DNA of 64,000 nucleotides from Pelagomonas calceolata. Lineage: Eukaryota > Sar > Pelagophyceae > Pelagomonadales > Pelagomonadaceae. Below the pieces are notes generated by a model. That model saw only the letters and a program-made list of their open reading frames with translations, ran no database searches and had not been told where the DNA came from. The position numbers and the translations under genes were made by a program. Numbering within the stretch: the first letter of the stretch is position 1; each line of letters begins with the position of its first letter. The stretch covers positions 806,001-870,000 of the forward strand of contig CAKKNE010000006.1 of NCBI GenBank assembly GCA_918797485.1. The letters are read 5' to 3'. Positions 20,066-28,544 of the stretch are shown piece by piece.

Positions 20066-21955
20066 ATGTCGCCGGCATCCATACTACTGCTCAGTGTATG
20101 CTCCGTCGCCCTGACGCCGCCGCAGCGCCGCCCGCCAAAGCCGCCGGCCAAGCCGCCCGCGAGCAAGCAAAGGCGGCCACCAAACAATGTACCAAGAGCC
20201 CAGAAACCGAAAGTTACGGACGGATTAGCCCAACTGAGGAGCGACGCCCAGGCGGGACGCTGGCGCGAAGCATTGGCAACAATTACTACAGCTGAGGGCG
20301 CGATCGAGTCCGCAAGAGATGCGGGCGCGACCTTCTTCCCGCTGCCCGTGGAAGCCTATAATCTGGCCATCACGGCCTGCGGCAACGGTAGAAATCATGA
20401 AGAAGCTTTAGGCGTGTTGCGGAGGTTGACCATGGGTGTAAGTCCAGAAGAAGGGCCTGGAAGTGCCCAAGCGGCGAAGCGCCCGCGGCCCGACGCCGTG
20501 ACCTTCAACGCCGCCGCCGCGGCCTGCGCGAAGGCCGGCGACTATCAGAAGGCCGAGCAGGTTTTGAAACAAGCTAGAAGATTTAATAAATTGGACGCCA
20601 TCCTCTACACCTCCGTCATCAGTGCCTGTGGAAGGGCGGGCCAAACGAAAAAGGCCCTGGCGTATTTAGAGGCTTTACGGGAGGATTTAGGAAGGGGCGA
20701 CGTCGTCGCGTACACCGCGGCGGTCGATTCGTGCGCGCGGGCCGGCGACTGGTTGAATGCCGAACGAGTTTTGGGGCAGATGATTTTTGAAGACAAGGTC
20801 GTGCCCAATCTCAGAACTTATCGGGCGGCGTGCAAGGCCGCGGCGGCGGCGGGCGAGTTCGCGAAGTGCGAAGAACTGCTGGACGACGTCAAGGACGCCG
20901 TGCAAATAGCGCAAGGCGCGCGGTTCTGGGGTCCGAGGGACCACGCGGCCTGCTTCGAAGGCGTTTTGAAGGCGTGTCGAGGCAGAGGTGCTTGGAAAGA
21001 GGCTCGGAACGTCCTCGAGAGGTTAGAAAACGAAGTCACGGCCGGTAACAACGAGGACGACGTCGAGGCCGTGGAGCGGGCCGCGACGGCGTCCTACGTC
21101 GCTGCGATTGGTGCTTGTGCTCGCAACATCGACGACGACGCTCAGGTAAGGTGGTCGTGCGCCCGAGATCTTTTAGATCGCTTAGAAGCTAGATTGAAGG
21201 CGCCATCCAGGAAATCTAGATTGTGGAGGACGAAACGAGAGCGCAGACAGGCCTACACTTCTGCCATGGTCGTCGCGGGGCGGGCGGGAAAGGCCGACGA
21301 GGCTCTGAAACTCTTCGACGCCTTCGAAGCCGATAACCTCAAGCCGGACACGGCCTGCTACAACGCGGCATTAGCTGCGTGTAGACGATCTGATGTTGGT
21401 AAATATGCGGACTTTGCGAAACGATTGTGGCGGCGCTGCTGCGATGATGACGACGCACATCCTGATAGTCTCACAGCTGCCGAGGCCGTGGCTTGTCTCG
21501 AGAGAGCGGGAAGATGTTCCGATGCCGATCTTATTTTTGCGGAAGCGCTGGAGCTGGGCGTGCCACTGAAACAAGCGCGAAGCGCCGGCCCGCAGGGCGT
21601 CGCGAAGCGGTCCGTCGCGTGGCTGGACGAGAATTCGGAGTATGACGTCAGCGGTCTGTCCGTACCCCTCGTGAAGTGTGCGATTAGGAAAGCGTTGAAG
21701 GATGAAACGGCTTCCGACCACACGGCTGATTGTGTCTTCATCACGGGCGTTGGCGCGAAAAAGGCGAAGGACCCTTCGCATGTACCTCTTCGCGATAGCG
21801 TGCTGGAATTTCTCAAAGAATTTGATCCGCCCCTGAACGCGTTTGTCCCTAAAGATGCCCAGGGGACCGTCGTGGTCAAGCGGTCGTCGTTGCTGGATCG
21901 GCTCGATTATGATGATGAGGAGGAGTTCGTCCGGGGGGGTAAGCGGAGGAAGTAG
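20066..21955 (+). CDS. PPR-SMR protein, probably plastid
   Basis: 629 residues from ATG 20066, whose N-terminus MSPASILLLSVCSVALTPP fits a signal/transit peptide. Pentatricopeptide repeats follow: AYNLAITACGNGRNHEEALGVL, TFNAAAAACAKAGDYQKAEQVL and later YNAALAACRRSDVGKYA, about eight in all between 90 and 490. The C-terminus from about 530 is an Smr domain (YDVSGLSVPLVKCAIRKAL ... CVFITGVG). Plant PPR-SMR proteins such as GUN1, SVR7 and ATP4 act in plastid RNA processing and translation. The frame is open upstream of 20066 but adds only low-complexity basic sequence. Confidence 0.88.
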   Translation: MSPASILLLSVCSVALTPPQRRPPKPPAKPPASKQRRPPNNVPRAQKPKVTDGLAQLRSDAQAGRWREALATITTAEGAIESARDAGATFFPLPVEAYNLAITACGNGRNHEEALGVLRRLTMGVSPEEGPGSAQAAKRPRPDAVTFNAAAAACAKAGDYQKAEQVLKQARRFNKLDAILYTSVISACGRAGQTKKALAYLEALREDLGRGDVVAYTAAVDSCARAGDWLNAERVLGQMIFEDKVVPNLRTYRAACKAAAAAGEFAKCEELLDDVKDAVQIAQGARFWGPRDHAACFEGVLKACRGRGAWKEARNVLERLENEVTAGNNEDDVEAVERAATASYVAAIGACARNIDDDAQVRWSCARDLLDRLEARLKAPSRKSRLWRTKRERRQAYTSAMVVAGRAGKADEALKLFDAFEADNLKPDTACYNAALAACRRSDVGKYADFAKRLWRRCCDDDDAHPDSLTAAEAVACLERAGRCSDADLIFAEALELGVPLKQARSAGPQGVAKRSVAWLDENSEYDVSGLSVPLVKCAIRKALKDETASDHTADCVFITGVGAKKAKDPSHVPLRDSVLEFLKEFDPPLNAFVPKDAQGTVVVKRSSLLDRLDYDDEEEFVRGGKRRK

Positions 21956-22416
21956 TATTGTTGTCTTTTCGGCGATGGCGTGTTGGGGCTGAGGCTGAGG
22001 CTAGTTACGTCGCAGGGTTCCCCGTACCCCTCCCGCTCCCCCCGGGCCCACCCGTCCGGCTGGACCAGGACGCAAGGGCTTGCTAGTGTCTTTACAGGCC
22101 GCTAGCTGCACCCTATGTGTACGATTGACTGGGTACTTTTCCTCGCAGAGCAGTGCGCATCGTGGCATCCTTGTTTGTTCGTCTGCACTCGGCGTACGGG
22201 TCGCAACCCCAGAGGCCACTGCGGAAGGCGACGACATAAGTCGACTTCCTGGGCACAAACGCAGCCCTTGGCACACACAGGAGTGTCCGGGCACTCCATC
22301 GCTCGTACCTAGCCCACCGCGCAACTTCCGCGGCTCGGCGCGGGCGTCGCGCGCATCTCCATCTACTGGCAGAGGTCCCCTTACAAGCTCGTACGCACAT
22401 CAAGCGTCCACCGACG
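21956..22416. promoter_or_regulatory. Upstream region of coiled-coil gene
   Basis: 461 bp. CGGCGATGGCGT occurs at about 21972, just after the PPR stop. A strong GCTAGTG box lies at 22082-22106, about 310 bp before the next ATG. The rest is unremarkable. Confidence 0.45.
22082..22106 (+). promoter_or_regulatory. GCTAGTG...GCTAGC box
   Basis: GCTAGTGTCTTTACAGGCC then GCTAGC: nearly the full consensus, with one extra T. Upstream of the start at 22417. Confidence 0.55.
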
Positions 22417-22896
22417 ATGGTCACCAGCGAGGAGCAGAAGCTCCGCAAAAAAAACAAGAAGCTCAAGCGCAAGTACAAGCAGAAGTACAAGCTCGCGCGC
22501 GGCGCGAGCCGCCAAGCCTCCAAGAAGAGCCGAGGCGAGGAGATTATTGCAAACTTCCAGAAAAGCGTACAAGATGCGCAGGACCGAAAGGCCGAGCAAC
22601 GGATTACGGATGCCGCCGACCTGGCGAGAGCGCGCTGCATGGCGAGGGACCGCGAGGCCGACTCCCGCGACAGCGAAGCCATGCGCCGCGGCGCCATCGA
22701 CGCGACCGAGTTTGCGAAGCGCGCCGAGGCGCGGCGCGAGCAGCGCCGCATCGAGCTCGATGCGGTGGACAAGACCAGAGACGCCGACCTGGCGGCGTTG
22801 CGGCGCTCGTTCCGTAAGCGCGACGGGGCAGTCAGCTCGGACTCGTCGAGCGACTCGTCGGGCGACTCTTCTGCCGAGTCTTCGGACGAGGAATGA
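22417..22896 (+). CDS. Basic coiled-coil protein with acidic serine tail, hypothetical
   Basis: 159 residues. The first 50 are strongly basic (LRKKNKKLKRKYKQKYK) and look like a nuclear or nucleolar signal. The middle is a charged helix (FAKRAEARREQRRIELDAVD). The end is an SSDSSSDSSGDSSAESSDEE-type tail, a typical casein kinase 2 substrate. No family recognised. An antisense open frame of 283 codons covers the region, but its composition is a mirror of this repeat-rich gene. The gene faces the sulfotransferase gene tail to tail. Confidence 0.6.
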   Translation: MVTSEEQKLRKKNKKLKRKYKQKYKLARGASRQASKKSRGEEIIANFQKSVQDAQDRKAEQRITDAADLARARCMARDREADSRDSEAMRRGAIDATEFAKRAEARREQRRIELDAVDKTRDADLAALRRSFRKRDGAVSSDSSSDSSGDSSAESSDEE

Positions 22897-22957
22897 ACCC
22901 CTCCCCGCGAGCTGAGCGTGTAAAACTTCCACTCAAAACGTGTCTGGGGACTCCTAG

Positions 22958-22978
22958 ACGCCATCGCGGCGATGGCGT
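22958..22978. repeat. Palindromic 21-mer between convergent genes
   Basis: ACGCCATCG-CGG-CGATGGCGT: 9-bp perfect arms around a 3-nt centre, a palindromic form of the ACGCCATCGACGCGA motif found in the introns. It lies between the stop at 22896 and the stop at 23005. Could act as a 3'-end hairpin for either transcript. Confidence 0.55.
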
Positions 22979-23004
22979 ATGGCGGTTCCGTATCACAAGA
23001 CTAG

Positions 23005-24294
23005 TTAGTTCATGACGGGCGCCGCCGTCGGCGCCTCGATCAACCCGAGCGCTTCCAATAAACCTCGGTCCTCGATGGACGCCACGTCCAGGCCGACGTC
23101 GACGTCCGACAGAATTTCATCCTCGGACGGCGCCGCGCAGGCCCCGTCCCGACAGAGCGCGCCCTCGAAGTCCGGCACGAAGTAGCCGTACCGCCTGAGT
23201 CTATTCGCCTTCGCGCCCCACAAGTACGATTTGAGCTGGGCCCGGGCGCGCGGCCGCGCGATGTCGCGCAGAGCGACCGCGCCGGGCACGCACGCGTGGA
23301 CGCCGCCCGCCGTCGTGTCCTGTCTCAAAGACCCGGCCTTGGCGTCCGTGCGGCCGCCCTCAAGCCAGCAGGCCACATACGCTAAATTCGAGCGGGCCAA
23401 TCCCTTGAACGGGGCGAGTGAAACACGACGGCCGTCCACGATCCTCTCCAGTGATTTTGGGATGACGTCGGGTCGCAGGGAGCAGGCCTCGGCGTGCACA
23501 ATTGCGGCTTGTTTCAGGGAAGAGACGTCCGCCAGCATCTTGTCGACTAATTGGATCCACATCTCGATGCGCCGGTCGATGCCGTCGTCGGGATCTCTGA
23601 GGTACAGCGTCTTCTTGAAGTTCCAGCGGTTGTCGAGCCACTTCTCGATGGTCAGCGCCCAGGCCAGCGGGTGCCTCAACACGAACACGAAGCGCGCGTT
23701 CTGAGGAAAGAGCGCCTCGAGGAATAACCCTCTTACAAAGTTCTCCGGTGTCTTCTCCACGAGGACCGCCGACGACTGGTTCCAGTAGGGGTACCACTGG
23801 CGCCAGAGCTCCACGGCCTTTTGGGGAGACGCCTCCGCGCCGTCCAAGGACAGGCGATCAACAGCATGCACGGAGTCGCCCCAGTCCCGCAACATATAGG
23901 CGTAGGGGTACACGTCCTGCGCGAACTTTCCTTCCAATCCACCACTTTTTATCACGTCGTCAAGGTAGCGCCGCGTGACCCCGCGCCAGCGCCTCAACGC
24001 ATCGACGCGCGCCTCGGCCTCCTCCTTTCTTAAATTTGCGAAGAGCCACCGAAAGCTCTGGCCCGACGCGTCCGGCAGCGCCTCTAGTGCGGACGCGAGC
24101 GCCGTCGTGCCGCTGCGCTGGAGGCCGCCAACGAAGACCAGTAATCGATTGGGGTCGCGCGGCCGCAATCGCGTTACGGGAGCCGCAAGGTGCGGGTGCT
24201 CGTGGACTGTCGTCGCGAGGTGCTGGTGCGACGCAAGCATGCCGCCGGCCGCGAGCAGTGCGGCGGCCGCGAGGGTGTAGAGGGCCGCACTCAT
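23005..24294 (-). CDS. Membrane-anchored sulfotransferase
   Basis: 429 residues from ATG 24294. The N-terminus (AALYTLAAAALLAAGGML) is a type II signal anchor, so the enzyme is probably in the Golgi lumen. The PAPS 5'-phosphosulfate loop is GLQRSGTTAL at 57-66 and the 3'-phosphate motif is RFVFVLRHPLAWALTIEKW. It transfers sulfate from PAPS to a carbohydrate or protein acceptor that the sequence does not reveal. An upstream ATG at 24402 would add 36 residues before the anchor and is less likely. Confidence 0.85.
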   Translation of the reverse strand: MSAALYTLAAAALLAAGGMLASHQHLATTVHEHPHLAAPVTRLRPRDPNRLLVFVGGLQRSGTTALASALEALPDASGQSFRWLFANLRKEEAEARVDALRRWRGVTRRYLDDVIKSGGLEGKFAQDVYPYAYMLRDWGDSVHAVDRLSLDGAEASPQKAVELWRQWYPYWNQSSAVLVEKTPENFVRGLFLEALFPQNARFVFVLRHPLAWALTIEKWLDNRWNFKKTLYLRDPDDGIDRRIEMWIQLVDKMLADVSSLKQAAIVHAEACSLRPDVIPKSLERIVDGRRVSLAPFKGLARSNLAYVACWLEGGRTDAKAGSLRQDTTAGGVHACVPGAVALRDIARPRARAQLKSYLWGAKANRLRRYGYFVPDFEGALCRDGACAAPSEDEILSDVDVGLDVASIEDRGLLEALGLIEAPTAAPVMN

Positions 24295-24955
24295 GATGGC
24301 GTCATGCCGCCTTGCATCGATGCGACCCCTGCCGTGCTGGATGGGCAGCCATGTGGCTGCGCTGTGCGTTTTTTGGGAGCATGCAATGCCAATTTTTTTC
24401 ATAGCGTGCGGGTTGTGCGAGCCGAGCGCAAGGCTCGTGTCCGGCGCCGGGGATGGCTCGCGAGGGATCGCGCACGGTTTGCCTCACGCTGCTTGCTAGT
24501 GTGTAACAGGACGCTACTAATTTCTTGAGCTTTTCGACGCTTGGCTTGAGCACGCTACCGCACGCCGGGCCACCGCGTGCCTCTGACGGTTTCCCACAGT
24601 GGTCTGCAAATACCGGGCCGAGTTTTAGGCAACCGCGGCGGATATCTGAGATTATATCTCTGTGCAAGCCTTGAAGCCAAAGCAACAACGAGCGACGGAC
24701 GCGGTCAACGCGGCCGTCGCGGGGTCGGTCGTACCTGCTGCTAGGGTAAATGGTAAAGCTGGTGAGTAGGAAATGCAGTGTTTTTGCGGCGCTGATGCAG
24801 CGCCGCGTTAAAAAATCAAATACGACCGTCGCGTGGGGTCACGTAGATTTGTTGTCAACGAACAAAACCGCCTGTCGGCCGTCGAGGCGGGCGATTTTTT
24901 GGGCGCAATGGCCGATGCTATTTTGCTGTGTTTAGCGTGCGGGGCAACGGAAACA
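24295..24955. promoter_or_regulatory. 661-bp intergenic region upstream of sulfotransferase
   Basis: Contains the GCTAGTG box at 24495-24517, about 200 bp upstream of the sulfotransferase ATG. The far part is the 3' flank of the next minus-strand gene. Short open frames in it have no protein-like pattern. Confidence 0.4.
24495..24517 (+). promoter_or_regulatory. GCTAGTG box, diverged right half
   Basis: GCTAGTGTGTAACAGGAC then GCTAC. The minus-strand start at 24294 is its nearest gene. Confidence 0.4.
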
Positions 24956-25390
24956 CTACTCCCCCGCCTTACGCTTCTTCGACGCCGTCTCAACAGCCGT
25001 CGGGTCCACCCTCTGATACGCGAAGGCCTCGCGCCGCGGCGCCGGCCGCGCGGGCGTGGCCGCCGGCACGCCCGGCACGTCGACGCCCCAGCGCCCCTCC
25101 AGACACAGCTGGGCGTCGACGGCCGACACCTCCGCGTCCTCGCCCTCCCTGTGCAGGGCGTGGTCCGCGGCGCGCTCCGCCACCCTATCCGCGAACGCAT
25201 CCAGCGCCCGCAACAGCAGCGCTTCCGCGTCGTCGTCCAGCGCGTAGGCCGCGTCGCGCGCCGCGACGGCCTTTCTCAACTTCCGGCGCGCGCCGTCGTT
25301 CTCCTCGAGCGCGCCCTGCGCTGCCTTCTCGGCGGCGACTTTTGTTTTGAGGCTCTGCATGTTGCCTATCCTTTTGCCGCGGCTCGCCAT
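24956..25390 (-). CDS. Small helical protein with C-terminal basic signal, hypothetical
   Basis: 144 residues. A charged helix (LKTKVAAEKAAQGALEENDG, then RRKLRKAVAARDAAYALDDD) resembles pre-mRNA-splicing factor coiled coils, and the end KKRKAGE could be a nuclear signal. The overall layout (short helical protein of about 144 aa with GxGxxR-like middle) is compatible with an SF3A/BCAS2-like helper, but I see no decisive motif and give no function. The GCTAGTG box lies 250 bp upstream. Confidence 0.6.
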   Translation of the reverse strand: MASRGKRIGNMQSLKTKVAAEKAAQGALEENDGARRKLRKAVAARDAAYALDDDAEALLLRALDAFADRVAERAADHALHREGEDAEVSAVDAQLCLEGRWGVDVPGVPAATPARPAPRREAFAYQRVDPTAVETASKKRKAGE

Positions 25391-25948
25391 GGTCTCCGGT
25401 GAGTGCTCCGGCGTCTGTAATGTGGCGCGGCGACGGCGTATGTGATGCGCCGGCGACGGCGTCTTGTGCAGCTAGTCCAGCTGTGTGCAGCAGCTAGCGC
25501 AGACGGGTGCAGCGCGGCAGATCGTCAAGTTGCGTTACGAGACAGCGCGGATGGAACCAATAAAGCAACGCTGCGCTGCTTCTAGCCCACGGAGACAGAG
25601 ACGGCCGGCGCAAAGTTAATGCGGGGAGGGCGAGGAGGCTAGCGGCATGTAAGACACTAGCAAGCAAACTCGGAACGCTCATGCAGCCGTTTGAGCATCG
25701 TTCAGTTCGCTAATGGTCCAAAGAGACCAATAGGACACGTACTGGGGGCCGAAAAAAATAAATTTTTTAATTCGCGATATTGACGACGCCACCATGGCGG
25801 GCGCGTCGGTGGAATCCTGTCAATTCGTGGTCCTGAGGTGTCCCCGAGAGCGCCTAGGGTCGGGAAAATACATGTGCAATCGCCTACGCGGCCTACGCCG
25901 CCGCTTCTAGAGTAAGATACATCTCCCATGGTCCTTTGCGCTCTACCT
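25391..25948. promoter_or_regulatory. Upstream region with GCTAGTG box
   Basis: 558 bp. Two GCGACGGCGT copies at about 25428-25465 and the GCTAGTG box at 25638-25661. The last part, next to the TPR fragment, has an AATAAATTTTTTAATTC patch at about 25755. Confidence 0.4.
25638..25661 (-). promoter_or_regulatory. GCTAGTG...GCTAGC box
   Basis: Minus strand: GCTAGTGTCTTACATGCC then GCTAGC, identical over 24 bases to the copy at 26447-26470. About 250 bp upstream of the minus-strand start at 25390. Confidence 0.6.
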
Positions 25949-26251
25949 CTATTGGCCAACGAGGGTCGCCGCGTAGTTGCTGGCCGCTCGGAGAGTGTCT
26001 TCATGTTCTTCGCCGTTGAGCTTCAAACGTCCAGAGTACACGTCTTGAAAAGAATTTGCGGCCTGTTCAAACCGTCCAAGTCTGTAATATGAGGCCGCAA
26101 GATTGTTCTGTGTGGCGAGAGTGTTCTCTGCTGAAGCGCCTAGGCGCTTCATCATAGACAATTCCGCCTCTCCCACGGACAACGCGTCCTCGTAGTGTTT
26201 GGCAGCGTCTAAACCGTTCCCAAGCACGTTCATCGCCAGGCGCCGAGACAT
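25949..26251 (-). pseudogene. N-terminal/middle fragment of TPR (kinesin-light-chain-like) gene
   Basis: 100 codons read NGLDAAKHYEDALSVGEAEL, then NNLAASYYRLGRFEQAANSF and DTLRAASNYAATL before a stop. These are two and a half 42-residue TPR units of the kinesin-light-chain type; whole members of this family continue with more repeats and a C-terminal RRVxGxxHP repeat, which is missing here but found alone at 18741-18912. Either a short expressed remnant or a dead copy. Its ATG at 26251 lies 196 bp from a GCTAGTG box. Confidence 0.6.
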
Positions 26252-26648
26252 GTCCGTCTCCGGCCGGCCTACGTACGTCTTCCAGGTACAACGGGATCAT
26301 ACAGCAGGAACTTGAATCACTTGGGCGCCGGGGTGTGATTATTTATTTAGCGCGATAAGCCGTGACTTCTGAAATGACAGGGCGTCTCGCCTTGGTCGTT
26401 ATTGGTCGTATCGCAAAGGTAAACAAAAGGTAAATAAAGTGGGCGGGCTAGCGGCATGTAAGACACTAGCAAAAAATTAGCCTGAGCCTGTTTCCCTTTG
26501 CTTAAAGTTTGGCGGCGGCCTACCCACGGAGCCGACGCCTCTCCGCGTAACCGCGCGCCCGTCCCGACCCCGACCCTCATACGCCGTCGCCTTCCTCGAG
26601 CAGCGGTGGCGGTGGGGGCAGGTAAAAACAGCACAAACTTACACAATA
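26252..26648. promoter_or_regulatory. Intergenic with GCTAGTG box
   Basis: 397 bp upstream of the TPR fragment and downstream of the DnaJ gene. The box is at 26447-26470. GTAAACAAAAGGTAAATAAAG precedes it; no other element. Confidence 0.4.
26447..26470 (-). promoter_or_regulatory. GCTAGTG...GCTAGC box
   Basis: Minus strand: GCTAGTGTCTTACATGCC then GCTAGC, identical to the copy at 25638-25661. Confidence 0.6.
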
Positions 26649-27224
26649 TCAATTCCGCTCGCCGACAGCGTGCCGCGGCGCGGCCCGCGTCCGCCCCGCG
26701 GCCCTGGCCGCGCGGTACGCGTCGTCCCACGGCGCCGGCGGCTCGAGGCGTCCCGTCGCCGGGTTCACCCAGCAGCCCTCCACGAGCGTCTCGTCGCGCC
26801 GCGGCGCGCGGCCGCCGCCCGCCGCGAAGGCGTACACCGCCGCCGCGCCGAGCGCCAGGAGGACGGCGCCCGGGCCGAAGAGCCGCTCCAAGGACGTGAC
26901 GGGCGCCGCGGTCCCGGCGTTCGCGCGCGCGCGCGCCCGGCTCGCCGCCGCCGCGTCGCCCTCCCAGGCGGGTTTGTGCGCCTCGTCGTGGAGCGCTCGC
27001 TTCGCTTTGTCTCCGATGATTTCCCAGGCATCGGCGATGGCCCGGAAGCGCGTCGCGTCGCCGCTCCGGTCGGGGTGGTGCTGCTTGGCGAGGCGGAGGT
27101 ACGCCTCCTTCGCCTCGGCTCGTGTTGCTGTTGGAGGTACGCCGAGCGTGTCGTACGGGCAGCTGCCGAGGCGCCGCCGCGATGCTCGCCGGAGGTGGTG
27201 GACGAGGGGGCGTGCGCCCAGCAT
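26649..27224 (-). CDS. DnaJ-domain protein with one membrane segment
   Basis: 191 residues. The J domain is near 23-80 (YDTLGVPPTATRAEAKEAYL) with the HPD motif at 50-52 (KQHHPDRSGD), so it can stimulate an Hsp70. After a basic, Ala-rich linker there is one hydrophobic helix (GAVLLALGAAAVYAFAAGG) and a short tail. The first 20 residues are Arg-rich without acids (HHLRRASRRRLG), typical of a mitochondrial presequence. Family members of this type are small J-proteins of mitochondrial or plastid membranes. Confidence 0.85.
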   Translation of the reverse strand: MLGARPLVHHLRRASRRRLGSCPYDTLGVPPTATRAEAKEAYLRLAKQHHPDRSGDATRFRAIADAWEIIGDKAKRALHDEAHKPAWEGDAAAASRARARANAGTAAPVTSLERLFGPGAVLLALGAAAVYAFAAGGGRAPRRDETLVEGCWVNPATGRLEPPAPWDDAYRAARAAGRTRAAPRHAVGERN

Positions 27225-27588
27225 GTGTGCAGATGTCTAAGCCAGGCTGTGCTGCAGCGCACTTAGCTAAAAAGCCTCGGTAGCAAGTAATCGATCGAAA
27301 GAATGAATTCTATCACAATAACGCTACCCTTGCGGCGCGAGACAGCGGCCTGCGCAGGCGTGTGCGGCAACCAGGTTGCTAGTGCCTTACAGCACGCTAG
27401 CCTCGCATCTTCGCGTTTTTGCCTTTTTCACATCAACGCGAGCCAGTGGCGCTTGCGTGCGCGTTGAAGTGCTCTCGCAGCAGTTTCAGCGAGCCGTCGT
27501 CAGCCAAGAGCGCTGCGCGTCGGCCGCGCAGCACGAGAGCCCACACGCTGCGCCGCCGCCGGCCGCACAGCAGCCAAGCCCTGCAAAC
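27225..27588. promoter_or_regulatory. Shared upstream region, DnaJ and acyltransferase genes
   Basis: 364 bp between divergent starts with the GCTAGTG box at 27378-27401, roughly 150 bp from the DnaJ ATG and 190 bp from the acyltransferase ATG. Confidence 0.45.
27378..27401 (+). promoter_or_regulatory. GCTAGTG...GCTAGC box
   Basis: GCTAGTGCCTTACAGCAC then GCTAGC, between divergent starts. Confidence 0.55.
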
Positions 27589-28332
27589 ATGGCCCCGCGC
27601 CGCTATACCGGCCCTCTGGCGGCCTTCTGGATCTTTTTACTGGTGGCCTGGGGCCTCAACGCCACGGCCATATCGATGGGCATCAGGACGCTGCTCAGTC
27701 GACTCGGCCTCTGCAAAGCACCGACGCACATGGAGTTTTTACAAGCACTGATGGCCTTCCTACAACCAGTGATTGTGGAGCGGGGCCAGCCGCCGTCCGA
27801 CGAGGGCTGCATTGTGCTCTGCAACCACGTGAACTGGGCTGATTTCGTCCTGGACATTGTGTTTCTACCAAGAGGTGTTTTTGTGTCGAGGAATGCGTTA
27901 TATGTCGTCTTCTGGCCGGCTTCTTTCCTAAGAGACTGGATGTTTAGCGACATGATCTTCTTCAAGCGGTCCAAGACCGTCAACAGTAAAGCGAAGCAGG
28001 ACCTCTACGATAGGGTAGCGCAGAAGTGCCAAGATGGAAGGCACGTCATTGTGTATGCGGAGGGCACGCGGAACAACACGGGCGTCCAGAAACCGCTCAA
28101 GGTCGGTCTGATCAAGCTCGCCTACGAACGAAATATACCTTTATATGTCTCGATGGTCGCGAACAAGGAGGCTATTGTGGATGAGAAGCGCCTCTCCGTG
28201 ACCTTCGGCGCCGAGGTGCGCAACGCCATGAGCGGTCTCGTGCGGCCGGGCGACCACGCGGACTTCGCCTCCTTCCTGCAAGCGGCGCAGGGCGCCTGGG
28301 ACGGCGTCTGGGCGCGGACGCATAAGAGCTAG
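27589..28332 (+). CDS. 1-acyl-glycerol-3-phosphate acyltransferase-like (LPLAT)
   Basis: 247 residues from ATG 27589. The catalytic HX4D motif is NHVNWADF (His80, Asp85) and the substrate motif is AEGTRNN at about 157-163. An N-terminal hydrophobic helix (AFWIFLLVAWGL) anchors it in the ER or plastid envelope. It probably acylates lysophosphatidic acid or another lysophospholipid. The length is on the short side of the AGPAT3/4/5-like branch, which has extra C-terminal helices. The frame is open upstream but adds only low-complexity sequence. Confidence 0.85.
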   Translation: MAPRRYTGPLAAFWIFLLVAWGLNATAISMGIRTLLSRLGLCKAPTHMEFLQALMAFLQPVIVERGQPPSDEGCIVLCNHVNWADFVLDIVFLPRGVFVSRNALYVVFWPASFLRDWMFSDMIFFKRSKTVNSKAKQDLYDRVAQKCQDGRHVIVYAEGTRNNTGVQKPLKVGLIKLAYERNIPLYVSMVANKEAIVDEKRLSVTFGAEVRNAMSGLVRPGDHADFASFLQAAQGAWDGVWARTHKS

Positions 28333-28487
28333 GAAGAATCGTCTCTGTTTTTCTTCTCTATCGTCGGGGCGTAACGAACCCGTACGAAAGCTCACTCGAA
28401 CACTCGGCGCAAGGGCAGCCCGCACATCGATGCCGCAGGCAGGCCGATTGGGGCATAATTTGCACTACACTAACCAAATCTAAGCGT

Positions 28488-28502
28488 ACGCCATCGATGC
28501 GC
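28488..28502. repeat. ACGCCATCGATGCGC copy of the intron motif
   Basis: Intergenic copy of the recurrent 15-mer, 43 bp upstream of the ATG at 28545. Confidence 0.5.
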
Positions 28503-28544
28503 CGCGGAGCTTGAGTAAAAGACACGTTCAGACAGGCACAATAA

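Noticed and set aside
22113-22964. 283-codon minus-strand open frame over the coiled-coil gene
   Set aside because: Antisense image of a charged repeat gene (long S/R/A runs); the plus-strand frame has a coherent basic-helix-acidic layout.
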